Shown piece by piece: positions 37,561-46,886 of a stretch of DNA of 64,000 bases. Position numbers and translations under genes: made by a program. Origin of the DNA: Pseudarthrobacter equi (GTDB lineage: Bacteria; Actinomycetota; Actinomycetes; Actinomycetales; Micrococcaceae); assembly GCF_900105535.1 (NCBI RefSeq), contig NZ_LT629779.1, forward strand, positions 1,984,001 to 2,048,000, read 5' to 3'. The notes beneath the pieces were generated by a model. It was not told where the DNA came from and did not search any database. It saw nothing but the letters and a program-made list of their open reading frames with translations. Position 1 is the stretch's first letter. Each line of letters opens with the position of its first letter.

Positions 37561-38466
37561 CTACCGGACGCCGGGAATCTGGAAGTTGAAAACGCCGGTA
37601 TCGAAGCGGTTGTACGCCTCGTAGTCCACGAGGTCATAGAGGCGCGCACGGGTGAGCATGTTCTCCACCTGTGCTTCCTGTGATCCTGTTGCCTTGATCG
37701 TTTCCAGCGTACGCTCTGCAGCTCCCATGGCAATGCGCAGCAGGGTGACCGGGTAGATCACCATGTTCACGCCCACCGACTGCAACTGCTCCACCGTAAA
37801 CAGGTCGCTCTTTCCGAACTCGGTCATGTTGGCGAGGATCGGCACATCCACGGCGTCCCGGATGGCCTGGAACTCGGACAGGTCCTTCATGGCCTCCGGG
37901 AAGATCGCGTCGGCACCGGCCTCCACCAGGGCGCGGGCGCGGTCCTGGGCAGCTGCGAGCCCTTCCACCGCACGGATATCGGTGCGGGCCATGATAAGGA
38001 AATTGGGGTCGCGCCGGGCATCGGCGGCGGCCCGGATGCGTTTGGCGGCGGTGTCCAGGTCCACCACGTTCTTGCCATCCAGGTGGCCGCACCTTTTGGG
38101 ATTGAACTGGTCTTCGATGTGGCAGCCTGCCAGGCCGGCGTTTTCGAGTTCCTGGATGCTGCGCGCAACGTTCATGGGTTCGCCGAAGCCTGTGTCAGCG
38201 TCCACAATGGCGGGCAGGTCGGTCATGCGGGCGATCTGCCCCGCGCGGGTTGCCACTTCTGTCAGGGTGGTCAGCCCGATGTCCGGCAGGCCAAGGTCGT
38301 TGGCCAGGACGGCGCCGGAGATGTAGACGCCCGCGAAGCCCTTTTCCTCAATCAGCCGTGCGGACAGTGGGTTAAACGCTCCCGGGAACTGCTGGATGGT
38401 GCCGGAGGCGAGCATCCCACGCAGTGCGGCCCGCTTCTGTTCCGGGGTGGTCTTCGAATACAGCAT
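37561..38466 (-). CDS. prpB: 2-methylisocitrate lyase
   Basis: Cleaves 2-methylisocitrate to pyruvate and succinate. It belongs to the isocitrate lyase/PEP mutase superfamily with the KRCGH motif (NPKRCGHLDGK, about residues 125-135) carrying the catalytic Cys, and DADTGFGEP binding Mg. It is 301 residues. Start 38466 is chosen because it begins at the family's N-terminus and overlaps the prpD stop by one base; the frame stays open far upstream but that part is antisense shadow of prpD coding. Confidence 0.95.
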   Translation of the reverse strand: MLYSKTTPEQKRAALRGMLASGTIQQFPGAFNPLSARLIEEKGFAGVYISGAVLANDLGLPDIGLTTLTEVATRAGQIARMTDLPAIVDADTGFGEPMNVARSIQELENAGLAGCHIEDQFNPKRCGHLDGKNVVDLDTAAKRIRAAADARRDPNFLIMARTDIRAVEGLAAAQDRARALVEAGADAIFPEAMKDLSEFQAIRDAVDVPILANMTEFGKSDLFTVEQLQSVGVNMVIYPVTLLRIAMGAAERTLETIKATGSQEAQVENMLTRARLYDLVDYEAYNRFDTGVFNFQIPGVR

Positions 38467-39986
38467 CAGAACAGTCCCTTCGGTGCCGCGCCCAGTTCGA
38501 TGACGCCGGGGGCGGCGGTGATGTTCAGCTGGTCCAGCTCGCCGGCGGCGAGTTCCGGGAGGCGTTCGACGGCGGCGAGGAACCTTTCGATCTCGGCCTG
38601 CTCCACGAGCCCGGCCGCGAGGGTGCGGAACTTGTTGACGTACTGTTCGCGGGCGAACGGCCGTGCACCCAGCGGGTGGGCGTCTGCCACGGCAATCTGG
38701 TCCGTGATGACGGTGCCGTCGGTGAGGGTGATTTCCACGGAACCGCCGAAGGCTTTCTCGGCGATGTCCAGGGAGTGGTAGCGGCGGGTCCATTCGGGGT
38801 CTTCGACGGTGGTGACCTTGTGCCACAGTTCCACGGTGTCCGGCCGTGCAGCGCGCTCGGGGGCGTACGAATTCACGTGGTGCCAGGCGCCATCCTGGAG
38901 CGCGACGGTGAAGATGTACGGGATGGAGTGGTCCAGGGTTTCCCGGGACGCGGTAGGGGAGTACTTCTGGGGGTCGTTCGCGCCGGAGCCGATCACATAG
39001 TGGGTGTGGTGGCTGGTCTTGATCAGCACCGAGGCCACATTGGCGGGGTTGGTGGTTTCCGGGTGCTCGCGGTGGAGCTTGCGGGCGAGGTCGATCCACG
39101 CCTGGGCCTGGTATTCAGCCGAGTGCTCCTTGGTGTAGGTATCCAGGATGGCGCGCTTGGCCTCACCCGGGGTGGGCAGGGGTACCTCGTAGGAGGCGTC
39201 CGGACCGTCCAGCATCCAGGCGATCACGCCGTCTTCGCCTTCGTAGATCGGCACCGGGGAGGTCTGTCCGCGCATGGCACGGTCTGCCGCCTCGACTGCC
39301 ATTTTCCCGGCAAATGCGGGTGCATGGGCTTTCCAGGTGGAGATCTCGCCCTTGCGGGATTGGCGGGTGGCGGTGGTGGTGTGCAGTGCCTGGCCTACGG
39401 ACTGGAAGATGGTTTCGACGTCGAGGCCCAGAAGGGTGCCGATGCCGGCCGCCGCCGAGGGGCCGAGGTGGGCCACATGGTCGATCTTGTGCTTGTGGAG
39501 GCAGATTGCCTTCACCAGGTTCACCTGGATCTCGTAGCCGGTGGCGATGCCGCGGATCAGGTCGGCGCCGCTGGAACCCGTGTGCTGCGCGACGGCCAGG
39601 ATGGGCGGGATGTTGTCACCGGGGTGGGAGTAGTCCGCGGCCAGGAACGTGTCGTGGTAATCGAGTTCGCGGACGGCCACGCCGTTGGCCCACGCAGCCC
39701 ACTCGGGCGAGACGCGCTCGCCGATGCCAAACACCTTGGCACCCTTGCCGCCGGTGCTTGGCGCATGGGTGAGGGCCTGCGCGCGGGCGGCGACGATCGG
39801 CGCCCGGTTCAGCGACGCGATGGCCACTGACGCGTTATCGATGATGCGGTTGATGACCATTTCGGTCACCTCCGGCACCACCTCCACGGGATCGGCGGCC
39901 ACGGCGGCGATCTTGTGGGCCAGTTGCTCTTCCCGGGCCAGGTTTTCTTCGCTCTTGTAGACGCGGACGTGGTGCTGCTTAACCAT
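38466..39986 (-). CDS. prpD: 2-methylcitrate dehydratase
   Basis: MmgE/PrpD family enzyme that dehydrates 2-methylcitrate to 2-methyl-cis-aconitate. The N-terminal helical domain contains [17 protein letters not shown] and the [21 protein letters not shown] segment typical of the family; the C-terminal small domain has [15 protein letters not shown]. It is 506 residues, close to PrpD (about 480-505) rather than MmgE (~450). Its start overlaps the gntR stop by 8 bp, so regulator and enzyme are co-translated. Confidence 0.93.
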   Translation of the reverse strand: MVKQHHVRVYKSEENLAREEQLAHKIAAVAADPVEVVPEVTEMVINRIIDNASVAIASLNRAPIVAARAQALTHAPSTGGKGAKVFGIGERVSPEWAAWANGVAVRELDYHDTFLAADYSHPGDNIPPILAVAQHTGSSGADLIRGIATGYEIQVNLVKAICLHKHKIDHVAHLGPSAAAGIGTLLGLDVETIFQSVGQALHTTTATRQSRKGEISTWKAHAPAFAGKMAVEAADRAMRGQTSPVPIYEGEDGVIAWMLDGPDASYEVPLPTPGEAKRAILDTYTKEHSAEYQAQAWIDLARKLHREHPETTNPANVASVLIKTSHHTHYVIGSGANDPQKYSPTASRETLDHSIPYIFTVALQDGAWHHVNSYAPERAARPDTVELWHKVTTVEDPEWTRRYHSLDIAEKAFGGSVEITLTDGTVITDQIAVADAHPLGARPFAREQYVNKFRTLAAGLVEQAEIERFLAAVERLPELAAGELDQLNITAAPGVIELGAAPKGLF

Positions 39987-40635
39987 GGTTCTCCCTGTGA
40001 TGAGGTGTGTGCGTATTTTTGACGTGCGTCAGGCTGCGGTGGAGATGGAGGGTGGTGGCTGCTTCAGCCAGGCGGGGGTTGCGGGAAGCGATGGCTTCCG
40101 CGATGGCAGCATGTTCAGCCGCTGCTGCGGTGAGCCGCTCCGCGTCGTCGGCAGCGAGCCTGCGGACCCGGACCAGATGCACCCGGAGGGCCCGCATGGC
40201 CTGGATGAGGTAGGCATTGGCCACTGCATCATCGATGGCGGCGTCGAGGCGCCCGGCCAGGCCGTAATACTCGTGCCGTCCCGGGTCGCTGCCGTCAATG
40301 AGCGCCGGCGCCTCAAGGAGCTCCTTCTGCAGCTGGAGGAAGACGGCGGCATCTCCGCGTTCTGCCGCCAACGCGGCAGCCCTGCATTCCAGCGTTTCGC
40401 GGAGTTCGAACAGTTCGTCGATGTCGTCGAGCGAAACGTCGGTGACGACGACGCCGCGGCCGCCTGCCGTCGTCAGCCCTTCCGCGGTAAGCCGGCCCAG
40501 CGCCTCCCGTAGAGGCGTGCGCGAGACGCCGAGGCGTTCGGACTGTTCCACTTCGCCCAGGACCGTGCCGGGAAGCAGCCGCCATTCCGTGATGTCGTCC
40601 CGGAGGGCGGCGTAGGCCCTGTCGCTGGCGCGCAT
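39979..40635 (-). CDS. GntR-family (FadR-type) regulator of the methylcitrate cluster
   Basis: An N-terminal winged helix (residues about 4-70, with [20 protein letters not shown]) and an all-helical FCD ligand-binding domain (about 85-205; metal-site histidines in the later helices). It is 218 residues. Start 40635 has AAGGAG 8 bp upstream; further in-frame starts lie beyond the ribosome site. It is first in the prp operon and faces the acyl-CoA synthetase gene; two TGTATACA palindromes between them are its likely operators. The ligand could be a methylcitrate-cycle intermediate; this is inference. Confidence 0.9.
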   Translation of the reverse strand: MRASDRAYAALRDDITEWRLLPGTVLGEVEQSERLGVSRTPLREALGRLTAEGLTTAGGRGVVVTDVSLDDIDELFELRETLECRAAALAAERGDAAVFLQLQKELLEAPALIDGSDPGRHEYYGLAGRLDAAIDDAVANAYLIQAMRALRVHLVRVRRLAADDAERLTAAAAEHAAIAEAIASRNPRLAEAATTLHLHRSLTHVKNTHTPHHRENHG

Positions 40636-40666
40636 CGGTAACTCCTTCGGTAACTGAACTCCTTCA

Positions 40667-40676
40667 GTGTATACAC
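40667..40676. promoter_or_regulatory. Predicted GntR operator 1
   Basis: GTGTATACAC is a perfect 10-bp palindrome containing TGTATACA, 32 bp upstream of the regulator start. FadR-type GntR proteins bind TNGT/ACNA-type palindromes, and this fits. An identical 8-mer lies 63 bp away. Confidence 0.6.
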
Positions 40677-40730
40677 CGTTGCCTGAAAATCCAGCAGAAC
40701 CCGAGATATTGTCCCGAAAAGAGCAACTGT

Positions 40731-40738
40731 TGTATACA
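40731..40738. promoter_or_regulatory. Predicted GntR operator 2
   Basis: Second TGTATACA palindrome, 72 bp upstream of the acyl-CoA synthetase start and exactly 63 bp (about six helical turns) from operator 1. The pair could regulate both divergent transcripts. Confidence 0.6.
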
Positions 40739-40809
40739 TAACCCTTGTTTGAAGGCTGTTCCTTGGCTAGCATTGCCGCAACACAACGTCGTGGACGGGA
40801 TGCACTTTC

Positions 40810-42720
40810 ATGCTTGACAGCTATCGGGAAACATACGAAAAGAGCCTCGCTGAGCCAGCCGCTTTTTGGCTTGGCGCCGCTGCAAGGGTGGGCTGGTCCA
40901 CGCCGCCCCGGCAGGCACTGGACGCGAGCCGGGCACCGCTGTACGGCTGGTTCCCGGACGGCATCCTGAACACCTCGTACAACGCGCTGGACCGCCACGT
41001 GGAGGCCGGCCGGGGGAGCCAGGACGCCCTGATCTACGATTCGGCAATGCTCGGCACCCAACGCCGCTTCACCTATGCGGAGCTGACCGGGCTCGTGGCG
41101 GACTTCGCCGGCGTCCTGCGGGACCGGGGTGTCGGCAAGGGCGACCGCGTGGTGATCTACATGCCGATGATTCCGGAGGCCGTCATCGCCATGCTTGCCT
41201 CCGCCCGCCTCGGCGCCGTCCACTCTGTCGTCTTTGGCGGATTCGCGCCCAAGGAACTCGCAGCCCGGATCCGTGACGCACAGCCGGTGCTGGTGGTAAC
41301 GGCTTCCGGCGGACTGGAGCCGGCGCGCAGGATCGAGTACCTGCCCGCCGTGGCGGAGGCGCTCGCCCTGGCCGGCGTGCCCGGCCTTCCCGTGATCACC
41401 AAAGCCAGGGAGGGCTTCGCCGCGTCAGCCGCTGACTATGGGTGGCTGGACTGGGATGCGGAGGTAGCCGGCGCCACGCCTGCTGGGCCCGTTGACGTGG
41501 CGGCCACCGATCCCCTGTACATCCTTTACACCTCCGGCACTACCGGGACGCCCAAGGGCGTGGTGCGCGATAACGGCGGGCACGCCGTCGCGCTGGACTG
41601 GACGCTCAGGAACATCTACGGCGCCGGGCCGGGCGACATCATGTGGACCGCGTCGGACGTTGGCTGGGTGGTGGGGCACTCCTACATCGTGTACGGACCG
41701 CTGCTGGCAGGGGCCACCAGCGTGCTGTACGAGGGAAAACCGGTGGGAACCCCTGATGCCGGAGCCTTCTGGCGGGTGGTCCGGGACCATCGGGTCAACG
41801 TCCTGTTCACCGCCCCTACTGCGTTGCGTGCCATCAGGAAGGCAGACCCCGGGGCAACGCTGCTGCGGGACTACGACATTTCCAGCCTGCGGACCCTGTT
41901 CACGGCGGGGGAGCGGCTGGATACCGACACCTTCCATTGGGCTTCCCGGTCCCTGGGGGTCCCGGTGGTGGACCACTGGTGGCAAACGGAAACAGGATGG
42001 GCCATCTGCGCCAACCCCCGCGGGCTGGAGGAACTGCCCATCAAGGCAGGTTCTCCCAGCGTCCCGATGCCCGGCTTCCGGCTGGCGATCGTTGATGGAC
42101 TGGGAGAGGAAGTGGAGCCGGACGTTGAAGGAAACATCGTGCTGGGGCTGCCGTTGCCGCCCGGGACGCTGACCACCCTCTGGGGAAACGACGAACGCTT
42201 CGTCTCGTCCTACCTGCAGGCCTTCGAGGGCTGTTACGCCACCGGCGACTCCGGCTTCCGGGACGGCGACGGCTACGTCTTCGTCATGGGACGGACGGAC
42301 GACATCATCAACGTCGCCGGCCACCGCCTCTCCACCGGAGCGATGGAGCAGGTGATCGGCCAGCACCCCGCCGTGGCTGAGTGCGCCGTCATCGGCCTTG
42401 CTGATCCGCTCAAGGGCCAGCGCCCCAGCGGGTATGTGGTCCTCAAATCCGGCGTCGACGTTCAGGACGACGTATTGGCCGCCGAACTGGTGGCCATGGT
42501 CCGGCGCGACATCGGGGCTGTCGCGGACTTTAAGCACGTCACCGTGGTGGATGCGCTGCCCAAGACGCGGTCAGGGAAGATCCTCCGCAAGACGATGCGG
42601 CAGATTGCCGACGGCGTGGACTACACCGTGCCGTCCACCATCGAGGACGTTGGGGTCATCGAGCAGCTCATCGGAACACTGCGGCCGGAAACCCCGGGAC
42701 AAGGACCACTGCAGCCCTGA
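40810..42720 (+). CDS. prpE: Propionyl-CoA synthetase (acyl-adenylate-forming)
   Basis: Activates propionate to propionyl-CoA, supplying the methylcitrate cycle. ANL superfamily motifs: the P-loop TSGTTGTPKGVVRD (about residues 240-253), WWQTETGWAI (about 392-401), GRTDDIINVAGHR (about 494-506), and the C-terminal catalytic, acetylation-prone lysine in KTRSGKILRK. It is 636 residues. VVRDNGGH after the P-loop is typical of PrpE. It is divergent from the gntR-prpDBC operon; propionate preference rests partly on this context, and acetate may also be used. Confidence 0.92.
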   Translation: MLDSYRETYEKSLAEPAAFWLGAAARVGWSTPPRQALDASRAPLYGWFPDGILNTSYNALDRHVEAGRGSQDALIYDSAMLGTQRRFTYAELTGLVADFAGVLRDRGVGKGDRVVIYMPMIPEAVIAMLASARLGAVHSVVFGGFAPKELAARIRDAQPVLVVTASGGLEPARRIEYLPAVAEALALAGVPGLPVITKAREGFAASAADYGWLDWDAEVAGATPAGPVDVAATDPLYILYTSGTTGTPKGVVRDNGGHAVALDWTLRNIYGAGPGDIMWTASDVGWVVGHSYIVYGPLLAGATSVLYEGKPVGTPDAGAFWRVVRDHRVNVLFTAPTALRAIRKADPGATLLRDYDISSLRTLFTAGERLDTDTFHWASRSLGVPVVDHWWQTETGWAICANPRGLEELPIKAGSPSVPMPGFRLAIVDGLGEEVEPDVEGNIVLGLPLPPGTLTTLWGNDERFVSSYLQAFEGCYATGDSGFRDGDGYVFVMGRTDDIINVAGHRLSTGAMEQVIGQHPAVAECAVIGLADPLKGQRPSGYVVLKSGVDVQDDVLAAELVAMVRRDIGAVADFKHVTVVDALPKTRSGKILRKTMRQIADGVDYTVPSTIEDVGVIEQLIGTLRPETPGQGPLQP

Positions 42721-42731
42721 CCTGGACCTTC

Positions 42732-43445
42732 TCAGCGTCCGCTCCAGCGGTACTCGTTCTCCGGACGCCCCGGGGTTCCGTACCTGGCCGTCCGCTGCAC
42801 CGTTCCGGCGTCGGCCAGGTACTCAAGGTAGCGGCGCGCCGTGACGCGGGACATCCCCAGCGCATCCATGACCTCTGTGGCGGACACGGCATTCTGCTGT
42901 GCCTTGAGGAAGTCCTTGACGGAGTCCAGCGTGGAGGTGGACAGCCCCTTGGGCAGCGGAAGCTCGGAAGGCGCCCGCAGGCTTGCGAAGGCCTGGTCCA
43001 CTTCACTCTGGGAGGCTCCGGCCTTTCCTGCCGCGCCCGTGCCGTCCGCCAGTTGCTGCCGGAACTGGCGGTAACTCTCAAGCTTGTCCGAGAACGTGGC
43101 GAAGGTGAACGGCTTGATGAGGTACTGCACCACGCCGATGGCTACGGCGCTGCGCACGACGGCGAGCTCCCGGACGGCGGTGATCGCGATGATGTCCGCG
43201 AGCAGGCCGGCCGCACGCATGCGGCGGGCAATGTCCAGCCCATGCAGGTCCGGGAGGTTCATATCCAGCAGGACGAGTTCCACGGGACTGCCGGATGCCG
43301 CGAACTCGCCCAGCAGCCGCAGCGCCGATTGCCCGTCGGGCGCCGTGCCCGCCAATTCAAAGCCCGGCAGCCGTCCAACGTAGGCCGCGTGGGCGGCCGA
43401 GGCGATGGCTTCGTCCTCAACGACGAGGACGCGAATGTTGCTCAC
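42732..43445 (-). CDS. CitB/DcuR-family response regulator
   Basis: The receiver domain at residues 1-125 has the phospho-acceptor Asp in ELVLLDMNLPDLHGLD (near 57), the acidic pair in VVEDEAIA (near 10), and the conserved Lys in YLIKPF. The C-terminal part (about 165-237) is a winged HTH with SATEVMDALGMSRVTARRYL. It is 237 residues. It is 3 bp after the histidine kinase gene. Like DcuR/CitB/MalR proteins it is expected to activate the adjacent dicarboxylate symporter. Confidence 0.92.
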   Translation of the reverse strand: MSNIRVLVVEDEAIASAAHAAYVGRLPGFELAGTAPDGQSALRLLGEFAASGSPVELVLLDMNLPDLHGLDIARRMRAAGLLADIIAITAVRELAVVRSAVAIGVVQYLIKPFTFATFSDKLESYRQFRQQLADGTGAAGKAGASQSEVDQAFASLRAPSELPLPKGLSTSTLDSVKDFLKAQQNAVSATEVMDALGMSRVTARRYLEYLADAGTVQRTARYGTPGRPENEYRWSGR

Positions 43446-43448
43446 GCT

Positions 43449-45152
43449 TTATGCTCCCTTTCCGGCAGCGTCTGTCCCGGCAGCAGTTCCGGTATCCCTG
43501 TTCCGCGCACCGGGTGAATTCTCCGGCACGGCCGCCTCCGGCGCCACCGCCGCCGGCAGGAACACCTCGAATTTGGCACCCCGGCGCCCGTTGATGACCA
43601 GCGAGCCGCCCAGGCGCTGCACAGCCTGGCGGACCAAAGCCAGGCCTATGCCGCGCCCGCCCGGGCCGGCGGGTTTGGTGCTGAAACCATGCCGGAACAT
43701 GTTCTCTGCAGACGCCGGATCGATGCCGGCCCCCGAGTCGTGGACGGCGATATCCAGCCCCTCAACGTCCGACTCTACCGTCAGCTCCACCCGGCGCGGC
43801 GGGGGAGCGTCGGCCGCGGCGTCGATGGCGTTGTCCAGCAGGTTGCCGAGGACCGTGACCAGGTCCTGCACCGCGATCCCTGCCGACGTGCCGGATCCGA
43901 GGGCGGTGACTTCCAGGTGCACCCCGCGTTCGTGCGCTTCGGCCGCCTTGCCCATCACCAAGGCGCCAAGGACCGGTTCGTCCACCGAACTGACCATGTC
44001 GTCGGTCAGTTGCTGGCTCAACTCCAGGTCCTTCGTGGCGAAATCCAGTGCTTCCTGGGTCCGTCCCAATTCCAGCAGAGACACCATGGTGTGCAGCCTG
44101 TTGGCATGCTCATGGGTTTGTGCCCGCAGGGCATCGGAAAGGGTGCGCATGGTTTCCAGCTCATTGCCCAGCGCCTCGATCTCCGTCCGGTCGCGGAGGG
44201 TGGCCACCGTACCGTACACGGGTGTCCTGCCCCGGGGTCCGAAGGGTTCCGGCCCCTTGGCCGGGCCCTGGTTGACTACCAGGACCCGTGATCCGGTAAG
44301 GACAATCTCGTCATTGGCAGGGCGCCCGGACTCGAAAAGGTTGCGGAGTCCCTCGTCGAGTGGAAGGTCTGACAGCGACGGCGGCCGGGTGGGGTCGCTG
44401 CTGCCGGTCTGGGCAAGGCCGAGCAGCTCTGCAGCCTGGTCGTTGTACATCACCACCCGTCCCCGGGTGTCGATCAGGATCAGGCCCTCGCGGACAGAGT
44501 GAAGTACGGATTCGTAGTAGGCGAACAGCTGGGAGAGCTGCTCGGGCCCCCACCCGCGGGTGACCCGCCGGAGGTACCGGCCCAGAAGCCACGAGGCCAG
44601 CGAGCCACCCACCAGCAACGCGAGGCCGATGGCGGCCAGGGCCGGAAGGCGCGCCGCGAAGGCGACGTCGACGGTGCCCACCGTCACCCCGGCGGCCACA
44701 AGGGCGCGGACCGTGCCGGCGTCGTCCTTCACCGGAACTATGGTGCGCACGGAGGGGCCCAGGGTGCCGGAGGTGACCTCGGTGAAGGTCTCACCCCGCA
44801 GCGCCGCATCGATGGACCCGATGTAGGGCTTGCCCAGCTCCTCGTTCCGCGGGTGGGTCCAGCGGGTCCGGTCCGGGGCCATGATGGTGATGAAATCGAC
44901 GTGGGCTTCCTCCATGACGTCGAGGGCATAGGGCTGCAGGATCGACGACGGGTCCCGGGTCCCGGCGGCCTGCAGCACCAGCGGGTTGGACGCGATCGAA
45001 GTGGCGATGCCGGTCATCCGCAGGCCCGCTTCGCTGTACGTCCGGTCCCGGGCGTCCACGTAGGCCGCCGTTCCCACCACGGCGATGAAGGACACCACAA
45101 TCAACAGGTTCGCCACAAAGAGCCGGCGGGCGATACTCCAGCGGTGGATCAT
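43449..45152 (-). CDS. CitA/DcuS-family sensor histidine kinase
   Basis: It has a membrane helix at about 10-32, an extracytoplasmic sensory region to about 170, a second helix at about 175-200 (LPALAAIGLALLVGGSLASWLLGRY), and a PAS domain around 215-310. The kinase core follows, with phospho-His in ALRAQTHEHANRLHTM, N-box LGNLLDNAIDAA, G1 HDSGAGID and G2 GGRGIGLALVRQ. The architecture is that of citrate/C4-dicarboxylate sensors. It is 567 residues from 45152, preceded by AAAGG; an upstream in-frame ATG at 45266 adds a hydrophobic stretch. Confidence 0.9.
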   Translation of the reverse strand: MIHRWSIARRLFVANLLIVVSFIAVVGTAAYVDARDRTYSEAGLRMTGIATSIASNPLVLQAAGTRDPSSILQPYALDVMEEAHVDFITIMAPDRTRWTHPRNEELGKPYIGSIDAALRGETFTEVTSGTLGPSVRTIVPVKDDAGTVRALVAAGVTVGTVDVAFAARLPALAAIGLALLVGGSLASWLLGRYLRRVTRGWGPEQLSQLFAYYESVLHSVREGLILIDTRGRVVMYNDQAAELLGLAQTGSSDPTRPPSLSDLPLDEGLRNLFESGRPANDEIVLTGSRVLVVNQGPAKGPEPFGPRGRTPVYGTVATLRDRTEIEALGNELETMRTLSDALRAQTHEHANRLHTMVSLLELGRTQEALDFATKDLELSQQLTDDMVSSVDEPVLGALVMGKAAEAHERGVHLEVTALGSGTSAGIAVQDLVTVLGNLLDNAIDAAADAPPPRRVELTVESDVEGLDIAVHDSGAGIDPASAENMFRHGFSTKPAGPGGRGIGLALVRQAVQRLGGSLVINGRRGAKFEVFLPAAVAPEAAVPENSPGARNRDTGTAAGTDAAGKGA

Positions 45153-45262
45153 CAGTACCTTTCCCTCCGTCTCCGGGCGCCTGGCTGGGTCACCCAGCAC
45201 CTGCGCCGCGACCAATATGAACGCAACGGTGAGCTGGATCACGGTGTGGCCAATGATGGATA

Positions 45263-45282
45263 TCACACCGCAGGACGTGTGA
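45263..45282. promoter_or_regulatory. Inverted repeat upstream of the symporter
   Basis: TCACAC-N8-GTGTGA, about 50 bp upstream of the symporter ATG and within the divergent promoter region. A candidate response-regulator site; no consensus for this regulator is known to me. Confidence 0.4.
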
Positions 45283-45333
45283 GCCCAGTGACTGTGCCGC
45301 AGCGTCTATCAGATTATCCAAAGGAGACACATC

Positions 45334-46677
45334 ATGGCTTCTCAACGGGGAGAGTCCCTGAACACCGCGGCGCCGCGGCGCAAGGGCCTGGACAAATCGC
45401 ATTACCTCTACATCGCCGTTATTGCCGCCGTTATCCTGGGCGCCGTCGTCGGCCTGCTGTTCCCCGAAGTGGGCAAATCCCTCAAGCCGCTGGGCGACGG
45501 GTTCATCAAGCTCATCAAGATGATGATCGCGCCCATCATCTTCTGCACCATCGTCCTGGGCATCGGCTCCATCGCCAAAGCCGCCACCGTCGGCAAGGTG
45601 GGCGGCCTGGCGCTTGCGTACTTCGTGGTCATGTCCACCTTCGCCCTGGCCATCGGCCTGGTGGTGGGCAACCTGATCCACCCGGGTGAGGGACTCAAGC
45701 TCACGCCGTACGATCCCAACAAGAAGGCCGCCACGGACAGCACCGTGGACTTCCTGCTGGGGATCATTCCCAGTGACGTCCCCGTGCTTCCCACCCTCCT
45801 CGCAGCCATCCTCGTTGGCTTCGCGCTGCAGAAGATGGGCCCGCAGGGCGCTCCCATCCTCAAGGCCATCGGCCACGGCCAGGCGCTCGTCTTCCGTATC
45901 CTGATCATGATCATGTGGCTGGCTCCCGTCGGCGCCTTTGGTGCCATCGCCGCCGTGGTTGGTGCGACCGGCTTCCAGGCGATCGTGAGCATGTTCACCT
46001 TGATGATCGCCTTCTACATCACCTGCGCACTGTTCATCGTGGTAATCCTCGGCGGTATCCTGCAGGTTGTGTCCGGCGTCAACATCTTCAAGCTGATGAA
46101 GTACCTGGCTCGCGAATACCTCCTGATCTTCTCCACGTCCTCCTCCGAGGCAGCGCTGCCCCGCCTCATCGCCAAGATGGAACACCTGGGCGTCTCCAAG
46201 CCCGTCGTCGGCGTCACGGTACCCACGGGCTACTCCTTCAACCTTGACGGCACGGCCATCTACCTGACCATGGCTTCACTCTTCGTCGCCAATGCCATGG
46301 GGACCCCGCTGGATCTCGGCGCCCAGATCTCGCTGCTGATCTTCATGATCATTGCCTCCAAGGGTGCTGCCGGCGTCACCGGCGCCGGCCTGGCAACGCT
46401 CGCAGCAGGCCTGCAGGCCCACAAGCCCGAACTGCTAGGCGGCGTGGGCATGATCGTTGGCATCGACCGGTTCATGTCCGAAGCCCGCGCCCTGACCAAC
46501 TTCACCGGCAACGCCGTGGCCACCATCCTGATCGGCACCTGGGTCAAGGAAATCGACGGCGGACAGGTCACCCGGGTCCTCTCCGGCGAGCTGCCCTTCG
46601 ACGAGCAGACCATGATCGCCGGGCACGGCGAGCTTGCGCCGAAGGAAGAAGGCGCGAAGGCTGCCGCCAGCGCCTAA
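45334..46677 (+). CDS. Cation:C4-dicarboxylate symporter (DctA-like, DAACS family)
   Basis: Sodium- or proton-coupled uptake of succinate, fumarate, malate or aspartate-like substrates. Family hallmarks: a serine-rich re-entrant hairpin STSSSEAALPRLI (about residues 267-279), the NLDGTAIY motif in TM7 (about 305-312) and the second hairpin SKGAAGVTGAGL (about 345-356). It is 447 residues with about eight membrane segments. Start 45334 has AAAGGAG upstream. It is divergent from the CitA/CitB-type system, which implies substrate-induced expression. Confidence 0.93.
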   Translation: MASQRGESLNTAAPRRKGLDKSHYLYIAVIAAVILGAVVGLLFPEVGKSLKPLGDGFIKLIKMMIAPIIFCTIVLGIGSIAKAATVGKVGGLALAYFVVMSTFALAIGLVVGNLIHPGEGLKLTPYDPNKKAATDSTVDFLLGIIPSDVPVLPTLLAAILVGFALQKMGPQGAPILKAIGHGQALVFRILIMIMWLAPVGAFGAIAAVVGATGFQAIVSMFTLMIAFYITCALFIVVILGGILQVVSGVNIFKLMKYLAREYLLIFSTSSSEAALPRLIAKMEHLGVSKPVVGVTVPTGYSFNLDGTAIYLTMASLFVANAMGTPLDLGAQISLLIFMIIASKGAAGVTGAGLATLAAGLQAHKPELLGGVGMIVGIDRFMSEARALTNFTGNAVATILIGTWVKEIDGGQVTRVLSGELPFDEQTMIAGHGELAPKEEGAKAAASA

Positions 46678-46692
46678 CCCCGCCTTGCAGTC

Positions 46693-46726
46693 AAACGGCC
46701 CCCGGAGCACGCTCCGGGGGCCGTTT
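46693..46726 (+). terminator. Terminator of the symporter gene
   Basis: AAACGGCCCCCGGAGC and GCTCCGGGGGCCGTTT form a perfect 16-bp stem with an AC centre, ending in TTT, 15 bp after the symporter stop. Confidence 0.85.
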
Positions 46727-46751
46727 CGCGTATCAGAAGCCTCAACCTTCG

Positions 46752-46767
46752 ACCTCAACTAGAGGGT
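46752..46767. promoter_or_regulatory. MerR-like dyad upstream of the parA-like gene
   Basis: ACCTCAACTAGAGGGT reads on the reverse strand as TTGACCCTCTAGTTGAGGT when extended, the style of a MerR-family promoter dyad. It is embedded in several CTCAAC/GTTGAG repeats (46740-46778), 120 bp before the parA-like gene. No MerR gene lies next to it. Confidence 0.4.
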
Positions 46768-46886
46768 CAAGGCTCAACATTCGAAGAAAGTCAAGTTACC
46801 CGGAATGCCGTGTCGGCGGCTGTAGCCTTGGAGGGAAGGAACGGCGCTGGGGATCCAGCGGCAAGCAAGTCACCGTCATCGAAAGT

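Noticed and set aside
38467..39099. Long N-terminal extension of prpB
   Set aside because: The frame is merely open opposite normal codon bias inside prpD on the same strand; the Arg/Pro-rich product has no resemblance to lyases.
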